A stretch of DNA of 64,000 bases. Origin: JADJEI01 sp035328465 (GTDB taxonomy: Bacteria > Bacteroidota > Ignavibacteria > Ignavibacteriales > Ignavibacteriaceae). The translations under genes and the position numbers were made by a program. The stretch's first letter is position 1. Each line of letters opens with the position of its first letter. The notes beneath the pieces are model-generated. The model searched no databases and was not told the origin of the DNA. It saw nothing but the letters and a program-made list of their open reading frames with translations. This document shows positions 43,845 through 52,236 of the stretch, piece after piece. Location of the stretch: contig DAOLIQ010000005.1 in the NCBI GenBank assembly GCA_035328465.1, positions 13,497-77,496 on the forward strand, written 5' to 3'.

Positions 43845-46046
43845 ATGAAAAAATTATTTCTGATTCTCTGTTTATTTGTGTTGTCGAACATCACCCTTCC
43901 GCAGCAAAGATTAATTGATTTTGTCAATCCCATGATCGGCACTGATGATATGGGACATACTTATCCGGGCGCAACTGTGCCGTTTGGTATGGTGCAGCTT
44001 AGTCCTGAAACCGATACAATACCTTATTCGCTGGGGCAGGGGTACAACAAAGATGTTTACCGCTATTGTGCTGGCTATCAATATAAAGACAGTTCAATAG
44101 TTGGTTTTAGTCATACTCATTTTTCTGGAACCGGGCATTCCGATCTTGGTGATTTTCTTATTATGCCGACCACCGGCGAATTAAAATTAAACCCCGGCAC
44201 CAAACACAATCCCGATTCCGGTTATCGAAGCCGTTTCAATCATCAAACTGAAAAAAGCAGCCCCGGCTATTATTCGGTTTTTCTTAATGACTATAATATT
44301 AAAGCCGAGTTAACAGCAAGTGAACGGGTCGGTTTTCATAATTATACTTTTTCTGATTCTTCTTCAGCAAATATTATTCTTGATATGCTTTCCGGAATTT
44401 ATAATTACGATGGAAAAGTTATATGGTCAAGTATTCGTGTTGAAAATGACACGCTCGTGACGGGCTTCCGTCAAACACGAGGCTGGGCGCGGACAAAGTA
44501 TATTTATTTTGCAATGATTTTTTCAAAGCCAATAAAAAATTACGGCTATAAAAACGATGAGAAAATTATTTACAACGGCTTCTACCGCAAGTGGAATGAG
44601 CAGGAAAACTTTCCTGAAATGGCGGGGGCAAAAGTTCGTGCCTATTTTAATTTTGACATGAATAAAGATGAATCCCTTCAAATAAAATTTGCTTTATCTG
44701 GAGTTAGTACGAGTGGCGCATTAAATAATTTGCTTACTGAAATACCTCACTGGAATTTTGATAAAACAAAAAGCGATGCTGAAGATTTATGGGAAAAAGA
44801 ATTAAGCAAAATTGAAATCACTGCTGACGACAATCAAAAAATTATTTTTTATACTGCTCTCTATCATTCATTTTTAAGTCCAACATTATATATGGATGTT
44901 GACAGCACGTATCGCGGCATTGATCAGAACATTCACAAAGCAAATGATTTTGCTAACTATTCCACTTTTTCATTGTGGGATACTTATCGGGCGCTTCATC
45001 CGCTTTTTACAATCATTCAACAGCAGCGAACTAATGATATAATCAATTCAATGCTTCAGCATCAACAGCAAAGTGTTCATAAAATTCTTCCCGTGTGGTC
45101 GCATCACGCAAATGAAAACTGGTGCATGATCGGTTATCACGCCGTTCCTGTTATTGTTGACGCATTTATGAAAGGTATTAGTAATTATGATGTCAATAAT
45201 GCTCTTGATGCCTGCAATCTTAGTGCCTCTTACGATAAGTATGATGGAATCGGTGAATACTTAAAATACGGCTATGTTCCATTGGACTTAAATTCTAATT
45301 CTGCATCTAAAACCTTAGAGTATGCTTATGACGATTGGACAATTTTTAAAATGGCTGAAACTCTCGGCAGAAATCCNNNNNNNNNNNNNNNNNNNNNNNN
45401 NNNNNNNNNNNNNNNNNNNNNNNNNNNNNNNNNNNNNNNNNNNNNNNNNNNNNNNNNNNNNNNNNNNNNNNNNNNNCATCTTGATTCATTATTTACCTTC
45501 GGTTTAGATGAATCACATTTTCAGCATTCAGAGGACATCAGCGCGGCAGGAATCATGGGCAATTATGTTCACGGAAATGAGCCGAGTCATCACGTCGCTT
45601 ATTTATATAATTATGCAGGCGCTCCATGGAAAACTCAGGAAAGAGTTCATCAGATTGTCAAAAGATTTTATAGAAATACTAACGATGGGCTTTGCGGTAA
45701 TGATGATTGCGGACAAATGTCAGCGTGGTATGTTTTCAGTGCTATGGGTTTCTACCCAGTTTGCCCCGGCACAAATGAATATGTTATCGGAAGTCCTGTT
45801 TTAACTGAAGCACTTATCCATTTAGAAAATGGAAAGATTTTTAAAATTAAATCTGAAAATTTGAACGACAAGAATATCTATATTCAATCAATGCTGTTAA
45901 ATGGAGAAAAGTATGATAAACTATTTCTCCGGCATGAAGAGATAATCAATGGCGGCGAGTTCATTTTTATTATGGGACCTGAGCCAAATAAACAATTAGG
46001 ACAAGAGGAAGAATCAATGCCTTATTCATTGAGTGATGAAAATTAA
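43845..46046 (+). CDS. GH92 alpha-1,2-mannosidase-like glycosidase (assembly gap inside)
   Basis: An exported glycosidase. The ATG at 43845 starts a signal peptide (MKKLFLILCLFVLSNITLPQ), preferred over an in-frame upstream start that would bury it. GH92 features are VNPMIGTDDMGHTYPGATVPFGMVQLSP, FSHTHFSGTGHSDLG, FYTALYHSFLSPTLYMD, FSLWDTYRALHP and, after the gap, GNYVHGNEPSHHVAYLYNYAG and GNDDCGQMSAWYVFSAMGFYP. It cleaves calcium-dependent alpha-mannosides, probably from host or fungal N-glycans or polysaccharide. The N block hides the region that in GH92 normally holds GNAWQYTW; in the family this stretch is longer than 33 residues, so the true gap exceeds 100 bases. Gene continuity across it is inferred. 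Confidence 0.88.
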   Translation: MKKLFLILCLFVLSNITLPQQRLIDFVNPMIGTDDMGHTYPGATVPFGMVQLSPETDTIPYSLGQGYNKDVYRYCAGYQYKDSSIVGFSHTHFSGTGHSDLGDFLIMPTTGELKLNPGTKHNPDSGYRSRFNHQTEKSSPGYYSVFLNDYNIKAELTASERVGFHNYTFSDSSSANIILDMLSGIYNYDGKVIWSSIRVENDTLVTGFRQTRGWARTKYIYFAMIFSKPIKNYGYKNDEKIIYNGFYRKWNEQENFPEMAGAKVRAYFNFDMNKDESLQIKFALSGVSTSGALNNLLTEIPHWNFDKTKSDAEDLWEKELSKIEITADDNQKIIFYTALYHSFLSPTLYMDVDSTYRGIDQNIHKANDFANYSTFSLWDTYRALHPLFTIIQQQRTNDIINSMLQHQQQSVHKILPVWSHHANENWCMIGYHAVPVIVDAFMKGISNYDVNNALDACNLSASYDKYDGIGEYLKYGYVPLDLNSNSASKTLEYAYDDWTIFKMAETLGRNXXXXXXXXXXXXXXXXXXXXXXXXXXXXXXXXXXHLDSLFTFGLDESHFQHSEDISAAGIMGNYVHGNEPSHHVAYLYNYAGAPWKTQERVHQIVKRFYRNTNDGLCGNDDCGQMSAWYVFSAMGFYPVCPGTNEYVIGSPVLTEALIHLENGKIFKIKSENLNDKNIYIQSMLLNGEKYDKLFLRHEEIINGGEFIFIMGPEPNKQLGQEEESMPYSLSDEN
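45377..45476. other. Assembly gap of 100 N
   Basis: Exactly 100 undetermined bases inside the GH92 gene, a placeholder size. The apparent open frame through it is coincidental and the true length is unknown. Confidence 0.97.
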
Positions 46047-46050
46047 TAGT

Positions 46051-46419
46051 CTATTCTGCATAAGTAACCGATTGAAAACTGAAGGGAGGGTTGCTTCCTG
46101 TAGTTTTAATTGTGTTCGTTTTGAAATTGGCTTTTGCTTTTGCAGGAATATTTTCTATTTGCGCTTCAACTTCTTTCCCTTGAATTTTATATGCGATTAT
46201 TATTCCCGTAACTTCCTCGTCCGAAATATTTTCTGCCGTTCCTTCTACAAACGAATCTGAAAATCCTTCTGTTACTTGCGGCGCATTAATATCAAAACTA
46301 TTATAAGTTGCCGTGTTTAGATTTCCCTCCACGACAATTTTTTCTTCATTGGAAAAAAAGAAAATGTATGCCCCGGCAATTAAAGCTGCGGCAGTAAATA
46401 AAAATAAAAGCGCTCTCAT
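46051..46419 (-). CDS. Small membrane-anchored protein with FxLYD-like domain
   Basis: A 122-residue protein with an N-terminal hydrophobic segment (LLFLFTAAALIAGAYIFFF) that may be a signal anchor, and a beta-rich extracytoplasmic domain (FVEGTAENISDEEVTGIIIAYKI ... IPAKAKANFKT), which resembles the FxLYD fold. Its stop lies 5 bases from the convergent GH92 stop. Function unknown. Confidence 0.65.
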   Translation of the reverse strand: MRALLFLFTAAALIAGAYIFFFSNEEKIVVEGNLNTATYNSFDINAPQVTEGFSDSFVEGTAENISDEEVTGIIIAYKIQGKEVEAQIENIPAKAKANFKTNTIKTTGSNPPFSFQSVTYAE

Positions 46420-46547
46420 AATTATCCTTTCTTAGTTTTATCAAATTTACTTCTTGTTATTCTTAAAGGCAACTTTTTTTGATGTTGAAGTTCTTTGCAG
46501 GAAGCATTAGCTTGTAAACAAATAATTCAAAATTAATTGGAATCAAT

Positions 46548-47483
46548 ATGAACACATGTTTTCGCAATTCATTTTCTCGATCATCCCTGATCTTTTTAGT
46601 CATGCCCATCTTGTTTATTGCTTACAACTGCACAAACGATGATCCTGTACAAAAAGGCGACCCGAAATATCTTGCCGAAATTGAACAATGGCACTCTAAA
46701 AGAATTGAAAGATTAAAAGGCGATAATAGCTGGCTGAACCTCGCCGGGCTTTTCTGGCTGAAGGAGGGTGAAAATAAATTCGGATCAGCTTCATCAAACG
46801 ATTTGATTTTTCCAAAAGATAAATCGCCTGATTTTATCGGCACACTTATTTTAAAAGATAGTATTGTTTCTATAAAAGTTGCCGAAGGTATAAACGTAAT
46901 CGCTAATGATATGCCTGTTACAGAACTTCAACTCAAAGACGATCTCTCCAATGAGCCTACTGTACTGAAACTTGGCTCGCTAAAGTGGTACGCTATCAAA
47001 CGCGGTGATAGATTTGGAATTAGGCTGCGCGATCTCGAATCAGACTTGGTTAAAAATTTTACCGGCATAGATAGATTTCCCGTTAACGATAAATGGAGAA
47101 TCTCTGCTTCGTTTGTTCCGTTTGAAAAGCCAAAAATTATTTCCATCCCCACCATTATCGGAACGCCCGACAAAATGATTTGCAGAGGTGAACTTCATTT
47201 CAAAATTGACGGAAAAGATTATACAATTCTTCCGGTAGATGAAGATGGAAGTTTATTTATAATATTTGCCGATGAAACAAACGGTGAAGAAACCTACGGC
47301 GCCGGAAGATTTGTTTATGCTGATCCGCCTGACTCAACTGGTAAAGTGATTATTGATTTCAACAAAGCTTACAACCCCCCTTGCATATTCACTCCTTTTG
47401 CTACTTGCCCATTGCCGCCGAAGGAAAATGTGATCCGGACAAAAATTACCGCTGGTGAAAAACTCTGGGGGAAAGGTCATTAA
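46548..47483 (+). CDS. DUF1684-domain lipoprotein
   Basis: A 311-residue probable lipoprotein: a hydrophobic N-terminus ends at IAYNC with Cys28. The mature part is a DUF1684 domain with characteristic blocks: EIEQWHSKRIERLKGDNSWL, LAGLFWLKEGENKFGS, DEDGSLFIIFADETNGEETYG and FNKAYNPPCIFTPFATCPLPP. Members have no experimentally settled role. The downstream gap contains a CCCGC/GCGGG inverted repeat near 47522-47539 without a T run. Confidence 0.85.
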   Translation: MNTCFRNSFSRSSLIFLVMPILFIAYNCTNDDPVQKGDPKYLAEIEQWHSKRIERLKGDNSWLNLAGLFWLKEGENKFGSASSNDLIFPKDKSPDFIGTLILKDSIVSIKVAEGINVIANDMPVTELQLKDDLSNEPTVLKLGSLKWYAIKRGDRFGIRLRDLESDLVKNFTGIDRFPVNDKWRISASFVPFEKPKIISIPTIIGTPDKMICRGELHFKIDGKDYTILPVDEDGSLFIIFADETNGEETYGAGRFVYADPPDSTGKVIIDFNKAYNPPCIFTPFATCPLPPKENVIRTKITAGEKLWGKGH

Positions 47484-47589
47484 ATAATTCTTTTCACACT
47501 AATGAATTGTCACACTGTTTTGCCCGCACCAAAGGCGGGGTTGTATGGTGAACTTGCCTTAGCTGAAAGTAAAAAAGCACGGAAGTTCT

Positions 47590-49107
47590 TCAGGTGGAAA
47601 CTTTTATATCTTCTATCGCTTCCAGACCTTCAGCCGCAGGGATAAAATAACGAAGTGGAATTACTGCTCCACTCTTATCAGTTAGCTTTTTAATTTTCTT
47701 TTTAATTATAACGCTGTGTTCTATCTGAACATCACTCTCTATTTCTGAACCAAAAATATAACTCGTTCCTTTGATCAAAACATTTTTCCCGATTCGAAGT
47801 GGAAACTCATCACTGCCTGTCATATTAACACTTGATTCAATTCGGGAGCCTTCGCCAATCACTATATTTCCCTTAATTATATCTCCCCATAAAATTTGAA
47901 CATTATCACCAATAAGAAATCTCTGATTCTTAAAACATGATAGATACACATTGTGATATACTTTAACGCTCTTTCCAAAAACTACATTACCATGTACATA
48001 GACATCCTTTTTGAACTCAACATTGTAATTCAATTTTACTCCCCTCCCTATATAAACACCCTTGCCGATTACAATATCAAGCGGCTCGCCTTTTTTATCC
48101 AGCTCAAGAATATCATTAACTACCTCTTCGTGAATAAAAAAATCATCCGGGTCATCAATCTCAATAATGTCCTTTAACATTTCATAAACCTGTTTGTTGC
48201 GGATTGCTTCCATTTCTTTTAATACAGATTTATTATTGAAGCCCATCACTGCATAATTGTTTGATGGACTGCTTGCTGTTACTGTTAAATTATTTTGATT
48301 GAAAAGTGATATAAGATCAGTTATATAAATTTCATTCTGAACATTGTTGCTTTCAAGTTTGCCGATTAAATCCCTTAAATATTTATATCGAAATGCATAA
48401 ACACCCGAATTAAACTCATCTATTTCAAGTAATTCATTTTTAGTGAATGAAAATGTCTGTGAATTATATTTTAACAAATATGTTTCTCCCTCCCTTAATG
48501 CAAGAATATCTTTATACTCTTTTATTTCAATCACATTTCCAAAATGATTTCCGGAAGTTTTACCATTTACATCTTTTTCTTTAGCTCTGATAATCCTTCC
48601 ATAATAATTACTCATTGGATCCCCGATATATTTCCCTGTCATCACCATCATATCAGCTTTAGACTCAATAAATTTTTCTCTAAACTCCGTCATTGTCTTA
48701 GCATCAATCAATCCCATATCACCGGGGAGGATGTAAACAATTCCATCATCAGCAAAATCTTCAATTCTACTTAATGCAACTTGAACAGCATGCCCGGTTC
48801 CGTTTTGCTCTTCCTGGTATGCAAATATTGTTGAATTTCGTTTACCTATTACTTGCATTACATCCTCTGCTTTAATCCCGACAACAATCACTGCATTAAT
48901 ATTTTTTATCCCCTGCCTGCAGGCATTAAACACCCTTTCAACTGTTGGCACTTCCCATATTTTATGCAGCATTTTCGAGCGATGAGATTTTATTCTCTTA
49001 CCATGTCCTGCCGCAAGTATTATCGCTGCCTCGGTAAAGTGCGGATTAAATTTGGACGAAAGTTCATCAAGTAATTTGTAAACACCGTTGTTATTTTTTT
49101 CTGTCAT
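47590..49107 (-). CDS. Sugar-1-phosphate nucleotidyltransferase with left-handed beta-helix domain (GlmU-like)
   Basis: A 505-residue cytoplasmic enzyme. The N-terminal nucleotidyltransferase has AAGHGKRIKSHRSKMLHKI (the GxGxR..K loop), EEQNGTGHAVQVAL and YILPGDMGL. The C-terminal part (about 345-480) shows hexapeptide strands (VIGKGVYIGRGVKLNYNV, GNVVFGKSVKVYHNV) typical of a left-handed beta-helix. A uridylyltransferase role in UDP-GlcNAc-type synthesis is likely, but an acetyltransferase active site could not be recognised, so the label GlmU is avoided. It lies in a cell-envelope gene neighbourhood. Confidence 0.85.
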   Translation of the reverse strand: MTEKNNNGVYKLLDELSSKFNPHFTEAAIILAAGHGKRIKSHRSKMLHKIWEVPTVERVFNACRQGIKNINAVIVVGIKAEDVMQVIGKRNSTIFAYQEEQNGTGHAVQVALSRIEDFADDGIVYILPGDMGLIDAKTMTEFREKFIESKADMMVMTGKYIGDPMSNYYGRIIRAKEKDVNGKTSGNHFGNVIEIKEYKDILALREGETYLLKYNSQTFSFTKNELLEIDEFNSGVYAFRYKYLRDLIGKLESNNVQNEIYITDLISLFNQNNLTVTASSPSNNYAVMGFNNKSVLKEMEAIRNKQVYEMLKDIIEIDDPDDFFIHEEVVNDILELDKKGEPLDIVIGKGVYIGRGVKLNYNVEFKKDVYVHGNVVFGKSVKVYHNVYLSCFKNQRFLIGDNVQILWGDIIKGNIVIGEGSRIESSVNMTGSDEFPLRIGKNVLIKGTSYIFGSEIESDVQIEHSVIIKKKIKKLTDKSGAVIPLRYFIPAAEGLEAIEDIKVST

Positions 49108-49235
49108 TAACTTTTCCGTTTTAATACTATCTAGAATAAATGTATCCTTAATTCACAATTTCAAAATTAGTGGATTTTTGTATACACTCTAAATATTTAT
49201 CTTTGCATAAAATTTTTTCATCAAAAGGATTTAAA

Positions 49236-49697
49236 ATGAAATTACGACTTTTAATTTTTTCAATTTTTCTTTTAGTAATCTGTTCATCAGTCTATTCACA
49301 GGAAAAAGGATTTGGATTAGGCGTTATTATTGGCGAACCTACCGGGCTTAGTGCTAAATATTGGACTTCTGCAACAAACGCTTTTGACTTTGGGCTTGGA
49401 TATTCTTTTTCTCCAAAGAACAGCAGGCTGCACATTCACGCTGACTATCTTTTTCATTCATTACTAACAAACACATCGGAAAAATTTTATTTGTACTATG
49501 GTCCCGGTGTAAGAATTAAAACCCGCGAAGATGACGATTCGGTATTGGGTATAAGGGGTGCGCTTGGAATTACATGGATTCCTAAAAATACTCCATTGGA
49601 TTTTTTCTTTGAAGTAGTTCCTGTTTTTACTTTAATCCCCGCAACAAGTTTTGATATAAATGCCGGGCTCGGTGCACGCTATTATTTTAGAGACTAA
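49236..49697 (+). CDS. Small outer-membrane beta-barrel protein
   Basis: A 153-residue protein. The ATG at 49236 with AAAAGGA upstream begins a signal peptide (MKLRLLIFSIFLLVICSSVYSQ); an upstream in-frame start is less likely. The mature part has paired strands (FGLGVIIGEPTGLSAKYWT, AFDFGLGYSFSP, RGALGITWIPK) ending INAGLGARYYFRD, with an aromatic C-terminal region as in OmpW/OmpX-size barrels. Function is unknown. Confidence 0.72.
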   Translation: MKLRLLIFSIFLLVICSSVYSQEKGFGLGVIIGEPTGLSAKYWTSATNAFDFGLGYSFSPKNSRLHIHADYLFHSLLTNTSEKFYLYYGPGVRIKTREDDDSVLGIRGALGITWIPKNTPLDFFFEVVPVFTLIPATSFDINAGLGARYYFRD

Positions 49698-49787
49698 TCC
49701 TCATACTGGATTTATTTCTCCAGAGGAGTTCTTCGGGCATCATATTTTGTAAAATTTTGACTCGCAGAGGATTTATGTTAATTTTAT

Positions 49788-49861
49788 CTTTGTGTTACTT
49801 AGTGAAATCCTTTGTGATACTTCGTGGTTAGTCCTTTTTCCCACCACAAAGGCGCACTAAG
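49788..49861. repeat. Degraded CTTNGTG/CACNAAG repeat with inverted copy
   Basis: CTTTGTG, CTTAGTG, CTTTGTG and CTTCGTG occur at 49788, 49798, 49810 and 49820 at 10-12-base spacing, and CACAAAG and CACTAAG follow in inverted orientation at 49841-49861. Such elements are common between genes in this phylum. It lies between the barrel gene and the O-antigen-ligase gene and codes for nothing obvious. Confidence 0.5.
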
Positions 49862-49876
49862 AATTTTCCCCTCGCT

Positions 49877-51031
49877 TTACCTTTTAATCACCGCCGACTG
49901 AACACCAATCAAAAAAGCAAACACAAGCGAAAGTACGGGGGAGTTTATAAATCCCGCAACTAATGCAGACAGAAACAATCCTTCCGTTGCAAACAAAACG
50001 GCATAAATAATTGTTCTTGCCTCCCCCCTATCTTTTCCCATAATCAGAAATTTTATCTGATAAAAAAATACAGAAAAAATTAAAAGCAGGTAAGAAGCTA
50101 AACCCATAAAGCCGCTTTCAAAATAAACTTCGAGCAGATCGTTGTGCCAGCTCCCAATTCCCTTGTCCGCAAAATCTTCTCTGTGTGGAAATACTTCCGT
50201 GAATGTTTTCGGCCCATATCCAAGCAGGGGATGGGTTAAAAATATCTCACTCGCTCCTTTATAAATTATGTCACGGTCCGATAATTGTGTCGGCGCTTCA
50301 ATCCTTTGATTCAACTGAATCGAATTATTCTGAAATGATATGTACGAAAGTGCTGCGGCAATAAGAATAATATAAATGAATTGCAGCGGTTTCATCCTTT
50401 TTAATAGCAAAGATGCAATAAGCATTACAGCAGCAATTACAGAGTTCGCCCTGCCTAGTGAAGTAATTATTCCGGCAAGAATAACCGCAGCGGCAAATAT
50501 TCTTAGCCACTTAAAGTATTTTGCCTTCTTGCCATTTCCCGAAAAAATAAGTGAGCAGCCAAGTCCGGTTAAAAGATAAGACGAAAAAGTTGCGTAACCG
50601 GAAGAAAAAGACTCCGCCCTTTCAACAATACTTAGATTGAACCGCACAATTCCAATCAGTGCAATTACGGCGGAGGCAAATGAAAAGTAGTAAACGATAG
50701 TTTTTATCTTTTCAACATCAAACGATTTCAGATAAAAACTAAAAGAGAAAAAACACAAATAGAATAAAACCTCCTTATAAAGAATCTGCACACTCACTTC
50801 CGGAAATTCTGAAAAGATTAAAGCTGCAATTCTTACTACTAAATAAATCAAAAATACTTTTGAAAAAACATCAAAAGCATTTTTCTTTTCGATCCATTTT
50901 TCAAAAATCCACAATAGACATAGTGCCCCCGCAAATACCTGCAGCAATGCAAGCGATAATAAAAAACTTACCACAACCCCTATGATAAGAAAATAAGATA
51001 TGTTAGGATTAAACCTGCTTGTAACTTTCAT
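49877..51031 (-). CDS. O-antigen ligase/polymerase-like membrane protein
   Basis: A 384-residue inner-membrane protein with about ten transmembrane helices and the O-antigen ligase (Wzy_C) signature in a periplasmic loop: LGYGPKTFTEVFPH ... SWHNDLLEVYFESGFMGLASYL. It would join or polymerise polysaccharide on a lipid carrier in the periplasm. Its neighbours are an MsbA-like exporter and a glycosyltransferase. Ligase versus polymerase cannot be told from sequence. Confidence 0.85.
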   Translation of the reverse strand: MKVTSRFNPNISYFLIIGVVVSFLLSLALLQVFAGALCLLWIFEKWIEKKNAFDVFSKVFLIYLVVRIAALIFSEFPEVSVQILYKEVLFYLCFFSFSFYLKSFDVEKIKTIVYYFSFASAVIALIGIVRFNLSIVERAESFSSGYATFSSYLLTGLGCSLIFSGNGKKAKYFKWLRIFAAAVILAGIITSLGRANSVIAAVMLIASLLLKRMKPLQFIYIILIAAALSYISFQNNSIQLNQRIEAPTQLSDRDIIYKGASEIFLTHPLLGYGPKTFTEVFPHREDFADKGIGSWHNDLLEVYFESGFMGLASYLLLIFSVFFYQIKFLIMGKDRGEARTIIYAVLFATEGLFLSALVAGFINSPVLSLVFAFLIGVQSAVIKR

Positions 51032-51410
51032 TTTATTTACTTGATGTGCTAAACAAAATTAAGAATCTTTACCTCACCCTCAAAAAGTTGAAACAACAAA
51101 GCATCCTCATATTTTATTCATATAATAATTTTTCAACTCTCACGCTTAAATATTAATTAACTCACATTACGCAATTGTCAGGCTCAACTCGTTTCCGCTA
51201 GCTGACGGACAGTACGATAATTACCTAATGTGTATGATAAATATAATGGTCTTCAGATAAACCCAGGTAGTGATGTATTCAACTCCCAAAGATTTTTATT
51301 CGTAAAGCTTAACACTTCGCTTAATAAACTCTATCCCGTAAGTCATAAAAAACGGATTTACTGTTCCTAAAGTCTAAAACGCTTCATTTTTGCAGTTATT
51401 TTGAAAATAA
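51032..51410. other. Intergenic region before the 21-bp array
   Basis: No gene is supported. Near 51193-51211 a short imperfect palindrome (TCCGCTAGCTGACGGA) resembles small dispersed palindromes. A weak prelude of the 21-bp repeat (TGCAGTTATTTTGA, near 51391) may mark the array's decayed left end. The rest is AT-rich and unremarkable. Confidence 0.45.
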
Positions 51411-51680
51411 TGTACCATCCGGTTAAATAAAATTCCCATTATTTAATAACAAATTCCCATTATTTAATATTATTATCTCATCCAATGAATGTAAAGTACC
51501 ATTACTTTAATGTAAATTCCTATTTGGATAAATAATTTTGCTATTATTTAATATATAATTGCTGTTTGATAAGATAATTTTGCCATTCAATTAAATATTC
51601 TTCCCATTCTATAAGAGTAAAATCCCATTCTATTATAAAAATTTCCCATCCAGTGATATAAACTTGCCTTTTATTCAAAC
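51411..51680. repeat. 13-unit degenerate direct repeat with exact 21-bp period
   Basis: The core (mostly CCAT; twice CTAT, and single TCAT, CTGT or CCTT) starts at 51415, 51436, 51457, 51478, 51499, 51520, 51541, 51562, 51583, 51604, 51625, 51646 and 51667, always 21 bases apart. The consensus is roughly TTCCCATTNNTTAATAAAAAT, AT-rich after the core. Both strands have many stop codons, so it is not coding now. It ends about 48 bases before the XRE-type gene at 51728. Twenty-one bases equal two helical turns, so all cores face the same side of the DNA. Confidence 0.85.
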
Positions 51681-51727
51681 TATTTTTAATTTTTATTGGA
51701 AATTTTTATAAAATAATAGAGGCGTTT

Positions 51728-52084
51728 ATGCTCAGATTCACCATACCGCAAATGCTTAAACTTCGCATCATCAATCACCCTGTCGGCTTTTTGATGAACA
51801 ACGGCTTCCCCCGCCAAACAGCTTACAGAATCTGTTCCGGCAAAGCCAAAAACCTTACAAGCAAACAACTCGAAAAACTTTGCCTTGCACTCAAATGCAC
51901 TCCCAATGACATTATCGAGTGGATTCCCGATGACGATAAATTACTAGAATCCAACCCGCCCCTTGCGAGATTATTCAAAGCTCAGGTACCGTACGAACTG
52001 CGGGATATTGCTAAAGATATCCCCTTCGATAAACTTCACGCCTTCAATCAAAAACTTGAAGAACTAAAAAAAGAATTCACCTGA
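51728..52084 (+). CDS. XRE-family DNA-binding regulator
   Basis: A 118-residue protein with a Cro/C1-type helix-turn-helix at about 15-70 (LMNNGFPRQTAYRICSGKAKNLTSKQLEKLCLALKCTPNDIIEW). Residues 75-118 are a charged helical tail (LEELKKEF) that may dimerise. GAGGCG precedes the ATG. It lies directly downstream of the 21-bp repeat array, so the array could hold operator sites for this protein. It precedes the MsbA-like gene by 152 bases with an AT-rich gap. No toxin partner is visible. Confidence 0.85.
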   Translation: MLRFTIPQMLKLRIINHPVGFLMNNGFPRQTAYRICSGKAKNLTSKQLEKLCLALKCTPNDIIEWIPDDDKLLESNPPLARLFKAQVPYELRDIAKDIPFDKLHAFNQKLEELKKEFT

Positions 52085-52236
52085 TTTTGAATGACAGCTA
52101 AACCTCCTTGTTTTCGTTGAATAAATATTTTCGTTCTAAACGTGGAGGTTTTGGGAAACTTACCAACAAAACTCCGAAGGTTACTTTTTTCACACCTTAG
52201 TAATTATCTTTGCATAAACAATTTGATTATTTGTAA

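Noticed and set aside
47522..47539. Terminator around CCCGC/GCGGG after the DUF1684 gene
   Set aside because: The stem is short and lacks a T run on either strand.
51411..51680. CRISPR array or coding tandem repeat
   Set aside because: No unique spacers exist between repeats as in CRISPR; units abut with drift. All frames contain many stops.
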